NCBI GenBank assembly: GCA_023228875.1 | Contig: JALOAG010000001.1 | Location: 1 to 64,000, forward strand | Direction of reading: 5' to 3' | Length of the DNA: 64,000 bases | Source: Bacteroidia bacterium | GTDB taxonomy: Bacteria; Bacteroidota; Bacteroidia; NS11-12g; UBA955 | Shown: piece by piece, positions 52,079 through 61,182 of the stretch | How the letters are laid out: the number at the start of each line of letters is the position of its first letter | How positions within the stretch are numbered: position 1 is the first letter of the stretch | Program-made: the position numbers and the translations under genes | Notes under the pieces: generated by a model | What the model was told of the DNA's origin: nothing | The model's database searches: none | Seen by the model: the letters and a program-made list of their open reading frames with translations, nothing else

Positions 52079-52381
52079 ATGAAAGATTATAGACTTTATA
52101 AAGGTGAATGTACAATTGGAGAAGCATTGGATAAAATGCTTGACTCTTATCACATTAGAGATAAAGTTGATTTAAGCAAGATTAGAACGTATTGGAAGGA
52201 AATAGCGGGAGAAGTAATTGCAAAATACACCACAGATCTTTATATGCGAAAAAAAGTTTTGTATATCAAAGTTTCAAACTCTATGCTTAAACAAGAGTTG
52301 AACTATATGAAAACAAAGCTTATACAAGCTATCAATGAATATTTTAAACGACAGGTTGTTGAGGAAATTGTAATTAATTAA
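52079..52381 (+). CDS. DUF721/DciA-like protein
   Basis: A 100-residue protein with the DUF721 pattern: TIGEALDKMLDSYHI, RTYWKEIAGEVIAKYT, LYIKVSNSMLKQELNYMKTKLI. The family includes DciA, the loader of replicative helicase DnaB in bacteria lacking DnaC/DnaI. The frame is open upstream, but MKDYRLYKGE at 52079 is the usual start for this family. Being near a candidate origin and parS fits a replication role. Confidence 0.75.
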   Translation: MKDYRLYKGECTIGEALDKMLDSYHIRDKVDLSKIRTYWKEIAGEVIAKYTTDLYMRKKVLYIKVSNSMLKQELNYMKTKLIQAINEYFKRQVVEEIVIN

Positions 52382-52399
52382 TACGCTAATTTTGACCCC

Positions 52400-53050
52400 A
52401 TGAGTCATATAGTAGCTCCTTCTATTCTATCTGCCGATTTTGGTAATCTTCAGCAAGCATTCCAACTAATTAATCAAAGCCAAGCTGATTGGTTTCACGT
52501 GGATGTTATGGACGGTGTATTTGTACCGAATATTTCGTTTGGTTTCCCGGTTATGAAAACACTTAAGAAAGTTGCACAAAAACCGCTTGATGTTCATTTA
52601 ATGATTGTACAACCGGAAAGATATATCCAAGAGTTTGCCAATGCCGGTGCAGATATTCTCACTGTACATTTTGAAGCATGCACTCATTTGCATAGAACTC
52701 TTGGTGCAATCAAAGAAGCCGGAATGAAAGCAGGAGTTGCAATAAATCCTCATACCCCAATAAGCAGTCTAAAAGACATTTTATATATGGCTGATTTGGT
52801 TTGTATGATGAGCGTAAATCCGGGATTTGGAGGACAAAAATTTATTCAGAATACTTATTCTAAAATAAAAGAGCTCAAAGAATTGAGTAAGTCGCAGAAC
52901 CTTCATCCTTATATTGAAATAGATGGTGGTGTTACATTAGAAAATGCAAAATCATTGATTGATGCCGGTGCCAATGTGCTTGTTGCCGGCAATACTGTTT
53001 TCTCCGCACCTAACCCAATTGAGGCGATAGCAGCCTTAAAGAATGTTTAA
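52400..53050 (+). CDS. rpe: Ribulose-phosphate 3-epimerase
   Basis: A 216-residue TIM-barrel enzyme of the pentose phosphate pathway. Diagnostic segments: APSILSADFGNL, FHVDVMDGVFVPNISFG, DVHLMIVQPERYI, HFEAC, MSVNPGFGGQKFI and EIDGGV. Asp and His metal ligands are present. A TAATTTTG box (52387-52394) lies 6 bp before the start, so it may be transcribed almost leaderless. Confidence 0.96.
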   Translation: MSHIVAPSILSADFGNLQQAFQLINQSQADWFHVDVMDGVFVPNISFGFPVMKTLKKVAQKPLDVHLMIVQPERYIQEFANAGADILTVHFEACTHLHRTLGAIKEAGMKAGVAINPHTPISSLKDILYMADLVCMMSVNPGFGGQKFIQNTYSKIKELKELSKSQNLHPYIEIDGGVTLENAKSLIDAGANVLVAGNTVFSAPNPIEAIAALKNV

Positions 53051-53084
53051 AATATTACGAAGCAAACCCCGTTAAGTATCTATT

Positions 53085-55562
53085 GTGCAGCGAATCTTGT
53101 TATTTTTTATCATTTCATTGTTCACTCTATTGAACTTGAATGGACAAGATTCACCAAATGCGATTGTTTACGGAAAAATAATGTCGGATGACAAACCACC
53201 AAAACCCATGTCAGATGTACAGGTATTGGTTGACGGGGTGTTTACAGGGGTATTGTCTGATAATAGCGGGGACTTTGAAATAGAAATACCGGCAAACAAA
53301 CAAGTGCTTTTGGTGTTTACTTATGCAGGCGTTAGTTCAAGAATATTAATAGAGCCGCTTAGCCCTATGCAAAGAAAGAAGGTGGATATAACCATTGCTG
53401 CAAAAATTCTTGAAGGGGTTGATATCAAGGAATCAAAGCGTCCAACCGGAAATATCATAAAGCTCAATCCTAAAATAGTCTATCATTTACCGAGTGTTAG
53501 CTCTGGTATTGAGGGGATTATAAAAACACTACCCGGAGTGTCTTCAGGTAACGAATTAAGTTCTCAATACAATGTAAGAGGAGGAAGTTATGATGAAAAC
53601 CTTGTTTATGTTAATGATTTTGAAGTATTCAGACCACAATTAGTTCGTACGGGACAACAAGAAGGGCTGAGTTTTATCAACCCTTTTATGGTAAATAATA
53701 TTACGTTTTCTGCCGGAGGATTTGAGTCAAAATATGGAGATAAAATGTCTTCTGTTTTGGATGTAGAATACAGAACACCCAAAAAATTTGAAGCAGTTGG
53801 GGAAATAAACTTTATGGGTGGAGAACTTAGCTTTGGAGGTATGAGTAAGAACAACAGACTTTCTTATATTGCAGGGTTTAGATACCGAGCAAATAATTAT
53901 TTATTAAACTCTCTTGATGTTGAAGGTCAATATAATCCACAATTTCTAGATTTTCAATCTCTTGTTGTATATAATTTCAGCAAGAGTCTTAGGATTGAAT
54001 GGTTGTCAAATGTTGCAAAAAACAAATATAGACTCGTCCCTGTTTCACAAACCACCTCTTTTGGTACTATTCAAACCGCTTTACAACTTAATGTAGGCAT
54101 GACAGGCAATGAAATCATGGAATACAACACAGCCATGTCGGGATTTTCTCTTGTGTATGAACCATCAAAGGCATTGACTTTAAAATTTATGACTTCGGGA
54201 ATATCTTCTGTTGAAACCGAAAAATATGATGTTTTTGGTGCTTATCAGTTAGATCTTATTGATAACAATATGGGCTCAGATGATTTTGGAAACGCAATAG
54301 CAACATTAGGAAATGGATTTTTTATCAATCATGCACGAAACGAACTGTATTATCAGATTATAACAGCCGACCACAAAGGAACATTTAAACCTATAAAAAA
54401 AAATATTGAACTCACATGGGGTATTGGATATAGACGTGATATGGTTGAAGACAAGTTTAAGGAATGGCACTATGATGACTCGTCAGAATACAATATCAAT
54501 CCGTTTCATCTCTCTTCTGATTCTATTTTTCTCAGCTCTTATATCAATTCAAAAATTAATGTAATAAACAACCACATTCAGGGTTTTGGGCAATTCTCAT
54601 GGATGATAGACCCTGAAAATTCACAACAAATCACAGTTGGGTTACGTACCCATTACAGTTCTTTAAATCAACAAAATGTTATCAGCCCGAGACTCCAATA
54701 TTCAATCGAACCAAACAGAAGATTTAATAATAATATAGGAAACGACAGTCTTCGCAAAAGAGATTATGTTCTTCGTGCTGCAACAGGATTCTATTATCAG
54801 CCTCCTTTCTATCGCGAAATGAGAGATTTTGAAGGTAATATCAATACATCACTCAAAGCACAACGCTCGATTCATTATATTGTGGGAGCTGACTATTATT
54901 TTGAATTATGGGATAGACCCTTCAAACTCTTTACAGAGATATACTTTAAAGACCTTGATTATCTTGTTCCTTATGTTGTTGACAATATGAGAATCAGATA
55001 CTACGCAGAAAATAGCGCTCATGGTTATGCCGGTGGTATAGATACCCGAATTAATGGACAGTTTATACCGGGATTAGAAAGTTGGTTTACTTTTTCATTT
55101 CTCAAAACAGAAGAGAAAATCAAGTATATCAATAGTTTCGGAACAGAGATTGAAAGTCCGTATTTGCGCAGACCCACAGATAGGAGAGTCAGCGCATCGT
55201 TATTTTTTCAAGATGAGCTCCCAATTTTGCCTGATTGCAGGGTAAATCTAAACATGGTTTTTGGCGCACCCATTCCTTATTTTCTGCCAGGAGAAGCTCG
55301 ATATAGAGAAGGTAATAAAATCCCTGCTTATAGAAGATTAGATGCCGGATTTAACTATGTGTTTATTAAAGAAGGAGATAAAACAAAGAAGCTTTCCAAG
55401 ACGTTTTCTTCTCTTTGGGCAGGTTTAGAAGTATTTAACATGTTGGGTATTAACAATGTGATTTCCTATCTGTGGGTTAAAGACATAAATAACAATATGT
55501 TTGGAGTACCTGAATTTTTAACCTCTCGAAGAATTAGTTTGAGGGTAATTGCCACTTTGTAA
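53085..55562 (+). CDS. TonB-dependent receptor with carboxypeptidase-like N-terminal domain
   Basis: An 825-residue outer-membrane receptor, starting with GTG. Signal peptide, then a CarboxypepD_reg-like beta domain (about 25-110: PNAIVYGKIMSDDKPPKP), a plug domain (VRGGSYDENLVYVNDFEVF ... FSAGGFESKYGDKMSSVLDV) and a long beta-barrel ending RISLRVIATL with an aromatic/aliphatic C-terminus. No SusD-like partner is adjacent, so the substrate is unknown. Transcription is followed by a convergent small gene. Confidence 0.9.
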   Translation: MQRILLFFIISLFTLLNLNGQDSPNAIVYGKIMSDDKPPKPMSDVQVLVDGVFTGVLSDNSGDFEIEIPANKQVLLVFTYAGVSSRILIEPLSPMQRKKVDITIAAKILEGVDIKESKRPTGNIIKLNPKIVYHLPSVSSGIEGIIKTLPGVSSGNELSSQYNVRGGSYDENLVYVNDFEVFRPQLVRTGQQEGLSFINPFMVNNITFSAGGFESKYGDKMSSVLDVEYRTPKKFEAVGEINFMGGELSFGGMSKNNRLSYIAGFRYRANNYLLNSLDVEGQYNPQFLDFQSLVVYNFSKSLRIEWLSNVAKNKYRLVPVSQTTSFGTIQTALQLNVGMTGNEIMEYNTAMSGFSLVYEPSKALTLKFMTSGISSVETEKYDVFGAYQLDLIDNNMGSDDFGNAIATLGNGFFINHARNELYYQIITADHKGTFKPIKKNIELTWGIGYRRDMVEDKFKEWHYDDSSEYNINPFHLSSDSIFLSSYINSKINVINNHIQGFGQFSWMIDPENSQQITVGLRTHYSSLNQQNVISPRLQYSIEPNRRFNNNIGNDSLRKRDYVLRAATGFYYQPPFYREMRDFEGNINTSLKAQRSIHYIVGADYYFELWDRPFKLFTEIYFKDLDYLVPYVVDNMRIRYYAENSAHGYAGGIDTRINGQFIPGLESWFTFSFLKTEEKIKYINSFGTEIESPYLRRPTDRRVSASLFFQDELPILPDCRVNLNMVFGAPIPYFLPGEARYREGNKIPAYRRLDAGFNYVFIKEGDKTKKLSKTFSSLWAGLEVFNMLGINNVISYLWVKDINNNMFGVPEFLTSRRISLRVIATL

Positions 55563-55567
55563 GGTGT

Positions 55568-55789
55568 TTAGTTCGTTTCTTCTTTAGCGTCTGAAGACTT
55601 TTTTCTATTAATCTCAGGGTTTTCTTTTTTGTGTGTCTTTAGGTTCTTATTAAATTTATTGAACACCAAGTAGAACCCATAAAACACTATCAGTGTAACC
55701 ACAATTTCAGAAGCAATCAACAATATTTTAAATTCTTTACTGTGTGGATCGTTACTTATCAGCAGAAGAGTATTTAAAAGAGAATACAT
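55568..55789 (-). CDS. Small membrane protein with charged tail
   Basis: A 73-residue protein with one or two hydrophobic segments (residues 3-10 and 26-46) and a highly charged C-terminal tail (KNLKTHKKENPEINRKKSS). It points against the flanking genes. No family recognised. Confidence 0.5.
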   Translation of the reverse strand: MYSLLNTLLLISNDPHSKEFKILLIASEIVVTLIVFYGFYLVFNKFNKNLKTHKKENPEINRKKSSDAKEETN

Positions 55790-55876
55790 GGTGCTGCAAA
55801 TGTAAGTGTTAGTTGCCTCTTTTTTATTTTAGTGATTTATTAAAATTGCAAGAATTAACTTCGCAGATTAAAATTC

Positions 55877-57430
55877 ATGAAACTCTTTCGCCATAAGGAT
55901 TTTAGGTTTTACTTGCTATTGTTTCTCACGAGTCTGTGGGGCGGTGTGTTTTTTATTCTACCTGACTTCTTTATTTATCCCACTGTCGGTATAAAGGGAA
56001 TGCTCTATACAATTGCACATTGGATATTGGTTAGTCTGCCATTGATGATGTTGTTGTATTTGACAATGCTCAACAAATACATTTTTGCTACCATTCTTCC
56101 GGTTTTGGCGGTGCTTGGAGCCTGCATAGGGTTTTATAGCTTTTATTATAAAGCAACCCTCACCCCCATGATTTTGGACGCAACTCTTAATAATGATTTG
56201 CAAACTTCAATGGATGTTATGCCCTGGCTTCTCTTTGTCTGGATTGCTCTGTGTTTAGTTACTGCCATTATTGCTATTATGGCAAGATTCAGACTTAGGG
56301 GGCTAAGCAGACCCTATCTTCATTTGTTTGCGATTCTTGTAGTGTTTGCTCTTTTGTTTTCTGTGAGTATGAGGGCAAAGACCTCTTTCTATCAACACTT
56401 TCCTTTTTCGCTCTATTACAACATAAAAGAATACAACAAACTGTATGCATCACAAACCTCTCAACGAATGATGCCGGACACAATTAAAAACTTTGTATCC
56501 GAAGAAGGCCTTACCATTGTTTTTGTGATTGGCGAAACATTGCGTGCAGACCATTTATCATTAAACGGATATTCACGGGAAACAACCCCGCATTTAAACA
56601 ACAGAGAAAATATAATTTCATACCCTAATATTTATTCAGAATATACTTATACCAACCCCAGCGTGGCACATATCATGACAAGGGCTGATAGCCTTCATAA
56701 AGAAAGAGCTTATACAGAAACCTCATTTGTTCCTTTGTTTAAGTCTTCGGGTTTTTACACAGCATGGATAGCAAATCAAGAACCTGCAAAGAGTTATGTT
56801 TCATTTATGAAGGAGTGTGATACACTGATTTATGCTCACCCCGAAAAATCTGTCTATACTTACTCTGAATGGCTTGACGGAGATTTGTTGCCCGGGTTTA
56901 ATTATCTAAACAACATGCAAAATAACAACAAGCTTATTATCATGCATACAATAGGCAGCCATTGGTATTATAATAATCATTACACAAAGGATTTTGAAAG
57001 GTTTAAACCCGTTACCCAAAGCAAAATTGTAACCCAAAATGCCACACAAGAACTCATCAACTCTTATGATAATACGGTCATTTATACGGATTTCTTTTTA
57101 GACAGTGTGATTGCAACACTCACTTCAAAGAATGCCATTTTGATTTTCTTGTCTGATCATGGAGAGGCATTAGGCGAAGACGGGCTTTGGCTACATGCCA
57201 ACGATAACAAAGCACTCAGAAATCCTGCTTGTGTTATTTGGTGTTCAAATATGTTTATTGACAAGTATCCTGAAAAGTTTTCTGCAATACGAGCTAATAA
57301 AGACAAGCGTTACCGCACTGATTTTTTGTTTCACAGCATTTTGAGTATTGGCAAAATTCCCACTAAGTTAATTGAAACCAAATACGACATTTCAAATGTT
57401 TCTACTCACCAATCAACAGATTCTCAATGA
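55877..57430 (+). CDS. Phosphoethanolamine transferase-like sulfatase-family protein
   Basis: A 517-residue inner-membrane enzyme. Five N-terminal membrane helices (up to about 165) precede a periplasmic alkaline-phosphatase/sulfatase-type domain. VFVIGETLRADHLSLNGY holds the metal-binding Glu and nucleophile Thr of EptA-type enzymes, and FLSDHGEALGEDGLWLH holds the second metal site. Likely modifies lipid A or another glycolipid with phosphoethanolamine. It overlaps the next gene, a glycosyltransferase, by 4 bp, consistent with envelope glycolipid work. Confidence 0.82.
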   Translation: MKLFRHKDFRFYLLLFLTSLWGGVFFILPDFFIYPTVGIKGMLYTIAHWILVSLPLMMLLYLTMLNKYIFATILPVLAVLGACIGFYSFYYKATLTPMILDATLNNDLQTSMDVMPWLLFVWIALCLVTAIIAIMARFRLRGLSRPYLHLFAILVVFALLFSVSMRAKTSFYQHFPFSLYYNIKEYNKLYASQTSQRMMPDTIKNFVSEEGLTIVFVIGETLRADHLSLNGYSRETTPHLNNRENIISYPNIYSEYTYTNPSVAHIMTRADSLHKERAYTETSFVPLFKSSGFYTAWIANQEPAKSYVSFMKECDTLIYAHPEKSVYTYSEWLDGDLLPGFNYLNNMQNNNKLIIMHTIGSHWYYNNHYTKDFERFKPVTQSKIVTQNATQELINSYDNTVIYTDFFLDSVIATLTSKNAILIFLSDHGEALGEDGLWLHANDNKALRNPACVIWCSNMFIDKYPEKFSAIRANKDKRYRTDFLFHSILSIGKIPTKLIETKYDISNVSTHQSTDSQ

Positions 57431-58059
57431 AGAATAAATACTTTTTTTCTGTCATCATTGCAACATACAACCGTGCTGTACTTGTACAAAGAGCATTACA
57501 ATCTTTGATGGCACAAACAGAGTCTGATTGGGAAGCATGGATAATTGATGATGGCAGTACTGATGACACGCAACTTGTAGTCTCTTCTTTTCTCAGCCAA
57601 AAGATTCATTACTTTTATCAACCCAATCAAGGTGATGCGGCAGCAAAAAATAAAGGTGTTGAACTTGCTAAAGGGAACTACGTTACTTTCTTGGATTCAG
57701 ATGATTATTATGAGGATACACATTTGGCTACAAGAAAAGAAATATTAATACAGCATCCGGAAATTGATATTTTACATGGAGGTGTTAAAATCATTGGAGA
57801 ACAATATGTGCCCGATGTTTTTAGAGAAGGGGAATTGATACACTTGTCCAAATGTGTGATTGGAGCAACTTTTTTTATTAAAAAATCCGTGTTCACAGCA
57901 TTGCATGGATTTGAAACCATACGCTTGGGTAGCGATGCTAAACTATTGGCTAAAGCTGAAAAATCAGGCTATTCAATAGAGAAGACACATCATCCTACTT
58001 ATGTTTATGATCGTACAGGAACGGATTCTATTACCCACAATTACAACAAGAATATATAG
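57427..58059 (+). CDS. Family 2 glycosyltransferase
   Basis: A 210-residue GT-A fold enzyme. FSVIIATYNRAVLVQRALQSL, WIIDDGSTDDTQLV and FLDSDDYYED (the metal-binding D-x-D region) are all clear. It is shorter than most GT2 proteins (250-330 residues) and ends soon after the acceptor-binding region, without membrane helices. It overlaps the phosphoethanolamine transferase-like gene. Confidence 0.88.
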   Translation: MKNKYFFSVIIATYNRAVLVQRALQSLMAQTESDWEAWIIDDGSTDDTQLVVSSFLSQKIHYFYQPNQGDAAAKNKGVELAKGNYVTFLDSDDYYEDTHLATRKEILIQHPEIDILHGGVKIIGEQYVPDVFREGELIHLSKCVIGATFFIKKSVFTALHGFETIRLGSDAKLLAKAEKSGYSIEKTHHPTYVYDRTGTDSITHNYNKNI

Positions 58060-58175
58060 GCATTAAAGCATGTTTATCTAATTAGGAATTTTGGTAAAGG
58101 TCGTTGAAAACTCTATTTTTCATAGTTGGTATTAATTCAATAAAAACTTTGTTTTGTACGTTTATAAACGACACC

Positions 58176-59417
58176 ATGCAAAAGCCTTTTTCAGTACTTC
58201 TATTTTTCTTGCTCTTTTTTGCTGTAGGTGCTATACACTCCCAGTCAGACACAAGCCGAAATACATTTGTTAAAGATCAATATTATAACAAGCTAATTAA
58301 AGTAAAATCTGAAATTCCGGTCTTTTACAATAACAGCGTAAGGCTGGAAATCATGAATTTGCTTAAGAATCAAGGACATAAAACATCTGACATGATTGGC
58401 AAAGCTCATTTCGTTTTAAAAACATTAGGACCATATTTTGATAGTATCGGGATGCCAAAAGAGTTAGCCCTTATTTCCATAGTAAACAGCCAACTCAATA
58501 GCAATTATATAGAATCATCAACGGGCGCATCCGGTATTTGGCCCCTTACTTATTCAACAGCAAGACGTTATCGTCTTATCACCAATTCTTATATAGATCA
58601 AAGAAGAAATATCTGGCTTTCAACAGTTGCAGCAGCCTCCTATTTGCGCGACTTAGAACAAATATATCAGGATTGGCACTTTGTGATTACTGCATTTGCC
58701 GCTGGTCCTATTAATCTCAATATGGCAATCAGAAAAGCAGGCAATACCCTTGACTACTCAATGGTGCACAATGTGCTCGAATCCAATCAACGCCAATGTT
58801 TGGAAAAATTCATGGCACTTTGGTATGTCTATAATTTTGCGACCGAGCACAAAATTAATGAGAATCAATATCATATTCCTCAGAGCGATACTGTTTGCAC
58901 TTCGGTAGCATTGAGTTTAGACTATGTAGCAGATAAATTACAATTAAAAAACAGTGTTATTTATCAATTAAACCCTGATTTTATTGAAGGTATTGTACCC
59001 GAAATTCCTCATTGTACCTGTTTTAGACTACCCGTATCTGAGATTCAAAACTATCAGAGTGCCCGCGACAGCATTGAAGTTAGAGCGCCAGAACCCGATA
59101 CAACAGGAAAGGATTCAGTGCCTATGATTTCTCCCGAAATCATCAAAACTCCTACCGGGGTTCCTGTGAATGTAGATGTTACATCTGAACCCAAACTAAT
59201 TTACTATACTGTTAAAAGCGGTGACAACCTTGGCTTGTTGTCAAAGCTGTTTGATTGTTCTATCAATGAAATTAAGAAATGGAACAATTTAAAAGGAACC
59301 ATGTTGTATGCAGGAGCCAGACTCAAAATCTATGTTCCCGGAGATAAAGTGGCGGAATACAAAAAAATCAACTCAATGTCTGCTTCGCAAAAGCAAGCAA
59401 AAGCACGAAATAAATAA
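58176..59417 (+). CDS. MltD-like lytic transglycosylase with LysM
   Basis: About 413 residues. Signal peptide (MQKPFSVLLFFLLFFAVGAIHS), an SLT-type transglycosylase domain (about 95-250: PKELALISIVNSQLNSNYIE, SSTGASGIWPLT, RNIWLSTVAAASYL, AGPINLNMAI) with the catalytic Glu in YIESSTGASG, and a C-terminal LysM (about 345-390: YYTVKSGDNLGLLSKLFD). It cleaves peptidoglycan glycan strands with anhydro-muropeptide release. An earlier in-frame ATG at 58104 would bury the signal peptide, so the later start is preferred. Confidence 0.88.
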   Translation: MQKPFSVLLFFLLFFAVGAIHSQSDTSRNTFVKDQYYNKLIKVKSEIPVFYNNSVRLEIMNLLKNQGHKTSDMIGKAHFVLKTLGPYFDSIGMPKELALISIVNSQLNSNYIESSTGASGIWPLTYSTARRYRLITNSYIDQRRNIWLSTVAAASYLRDLEQIYQDWHFVITAFAAGPINLNMAIRKAGNTLDYSMVHNVLESNQRQCLEKFMALWYVYNFATEHKINENQYHIPQSDTVCTSVALSLDYVADKLQLKNSVIYQLNPDFIEGIVPEIPHCTCFRLPVSEIQNYQSARDSIEVRAPEPDTTGKDSVPMISPEIIKTPTGVPVNVDVTSEPKLIYYTVKSGDNLGLLSKLFDCSINEIKKWNNLKGTMLYAGARLKIYVPGDKVAEYKKINSMSASQKQAKARNK

Positions 59418-59427
59418 ACGGATTTTG

Positions 59428-60030
59428 ATGAAATCAGTTGTTTTAGGAATCATTCTTTGTAATTCACTCATGTTTGCTGCATGCACACAACAAAACAATG
59501 TTAATCTTGATGCTGAGTATAATCGTGAAATTGCTGACCATAGAGCTCAATTAGATTCTATGTTCAGAATAAGTAAGAATTCACCTTTTTATAAACACAA
59601 GAATTTCACCCATCTCAACTTCTATGAACCGGATGTCCGTTTTAGAATTAAGATAAAAGCACAAACAACAGAAAACCCTGAGATTGTTCAGTTTCAGACT
59701 AACACAGAACGAAAACCGGTTTACTTAAAAAAATATCTTTTGGTTTTTAACCTCATTGGTAAGCAAGACACACTCTGGGGTTTTGTTAAGAATGAGACCC
59801 CCAATGATATTTTTGTACCGTTTAAAGATTTAACAAACGGAAAGCAGACGTATTACGGTGGCAGGTATATGGATTTAAAATTTGAACCAAATTCAGACTC
59901 TGTTTGGTTGGATTTTAACAAAGCATATAACCCTTACTGTCATTATGATACCGGATTTTCATGCCCGTTGGTGCCATTCGAAAATCATTTGTCTTTGGCA
60001 ATTGAAGCAGGTGAAAAATTGTATCATTAA
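59428..60030 (+). CDS. DUF1684 lipoprotein
   Basis: A 200-residue protein with a lipoprotein signal (MFAACTQQ, Cys near 19). DUF1684 features follow: HRAQLDSMFRISKNSPF, a YLKKYLLVFNLIGKQDTLWG strand pair, FVPFKDLTNGKQTYYGGRYMDL, and the hallmark ending KAYNPYCHYDTGFSCPLVPFENHL. The family is common in Bacteroidota; its role is unknown. The frame is open into the previous gene, but the ATG at 59428 gives the signal peptide. Confidence 0.85.
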   Translation: MKSVVLGIILCNSLMFAACTQQNNVNLDAEYNREIADHRAQLDSMFRISKNSPFYKHKNFTHLNFYEPDVRFRIKIKAQTTENPEIVQFQTNTERKPVYLKKYLLVFNLIGKQDTLWGFVKNETPNDIFVPFKDLTNGKQTYYGGRYMDLKFEPNSDSVWLDFNKAYNPYCHYDTGFSCPLVPFENHLSLAIEAGEKLYH

Positions 60031-60131
60031 AATACAACACCTATGCTTAACCCACTAAGCTGTGGACTAATTGCAGGCACTAAGCCTATTTTTTTAGATG
60101 GTCGAATCCATTTTTTTACTGAAGGAAAAAT

Positions 60132-60316
60132 CTAATACGCAATTTCGGTTGAAAGCATACCAATACCGGCACCCGCAATAACATCACCCAGCCAATGTCT
60201 GTCATTAACCATGCGTAAGAATCCTGTTGCAAATACAAAAGGATAACTGGCAAGCCCAAGCAAGAGATTTTTGTCTTTGTACTCTTTGAAAATCAAATGA
60301 GCTGCGGAAAAAAGCG
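60132..60316 (-). pseudogene. PAP2-family phosphatase, C-terminal fragment
   Basis: The minus strand reads FSAAHLIFKEYKDKNLLLGL, then YPFVFATGFLRMVNDRHWLG, then DVIAGAGIGMLSTEIAY and a TAG stop. RMVNDRHWLGDV is the third motif of the PAP2 acid phosphatase family (catalytic His, Asp). The N-terminal part with the first two motifs is missing; the sequence changes near 60302-60316 into an XRE gene fragment on the other strand. Confidence 0.75.
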
Positions 60317-60576
60317 GAGTATCTCGTGAAATGATTGGGAAGTACGAACGTGGCGAAGCTGTACCATCTATTGATGCAGCTAAAAAAATTGCCGATGCTT
60401 TGGAAGTTACATTAGATTACTTGGTAGGCGAAGGGGCGAACGCTAAACTTGATAAAAAAACTGTAAAACGTTTACACAATATTGAACTGCTTGAAGATAC
60501 TAAACGTAATGTGTTGTTTGATTTGATTGATACTTATATACGGGATGCTAAAATTCGTAAAGCTCACACCAGTTAA
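60302..60576 (+). pseudogene. XRE-family HTH regulator, N-terminally truncated
   Basis: The reading frame AAEKSGVSREMIGKYERGEA, then VPSIDAAKKIADALEVTLDY and LVGEG, is an Xre helix-turn-helix lacking its first ~20 residues (helices 1 and part of 2). A 45-residue helical tail follows. Upstream bases belong to the PAP2 fragment on the opposite strand, so the gene was cut at a rearrangement junction. An internal ATG at 60331 could give an 81-residue peptide without a full DNA-binding domain. Confidence 0.7.
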
Positions 60577-60582
60577 ATAAAC

Positions 60583-60609
60583 AACGCCCCTGATTTTATT
60601 AGAGGCGTT
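60583..60609. terminator. Hairpin after XRE fragment
   Basis: Stem AACGCC/GGCGTT with a 15-base interior including a CT/AG pair. The T-run is weak. It separates the converging fragments. Confidence 0.4.
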
Positions 60610-60612
60610 TCT

Positions 60613-61182
60613 CTACTGCCAGTTGATTGTATAATTTGTTAGATTGACGGGCTTTTTTATGAGCGTATAGTTAAGAAAAATTGTAGAACCACCCCACTTG
60701 CCTAATCTTCTCTTATAAAATTTCAGATTACCATTTAAATCTATTTTTGCATAATTATAATGAAAGGCAACAAAATCATGCAGTACATGAGTTTCAGTAA
60801 TTTAATCACCTTTTTTAAAATTATATATACCCCAATTACCATAAGCTAAATCATTATATTCTTTTTCTATAGGCATACTTTTGTATTCATAACTTATAAA
60901 TACTTCTCCTATACTAAAAAATCTGAGAAAGTAATATGTGGTATCTTTTAGGTTAGAATTAAAGGAACTGGATGTATAAACGGCAGAAGTATCAACTGGT
61001 AATATTGATAAAGATTTGAGTCTTCTAACATGCTTTTTTTTATCATACCTAAATTTTTTCTTAGGATGTTGATATGAGTAATCTCTTTCTTTTAATTCCT
61101 CATTTGTCAATAATCGTTGTGCCCATATTTCAGAAGGCAACAATGTGATCACAAAAAACAAAATAAATAATTTACTTTTCAT
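60613..61182 (-). pseudogene. Secreted protein interrupted by an in-frame stop
   Basis: The intact first part (codons 1-126) has a signal peptide (MKSKLFILFFVITLLPSEIWAQ) and ends NWGIYNFKKGD with TAA at 60804-60802. The same frame then stays open for 62 more codons (ITETHVLHDFVAFHYNYAK, then IDLNGNLKFYKRRLGKWGG, ending TIN-W-Q-stop) and looks protein-like. So this is probably one ~189-residue protein with a nonsense change. It follows the toxin remnant directly and could be its immunity protein, which is only a guess from position. Confidence 0.55.

Noticed and set aside
52492..52505. A third parS-like sequence, GTTTCACGTGGATG
   Set aside because: It has mismatches in the last half and encodes the conserved F-H-V-D of ribulose-phosphate epimerase, so the match is explained by codons.
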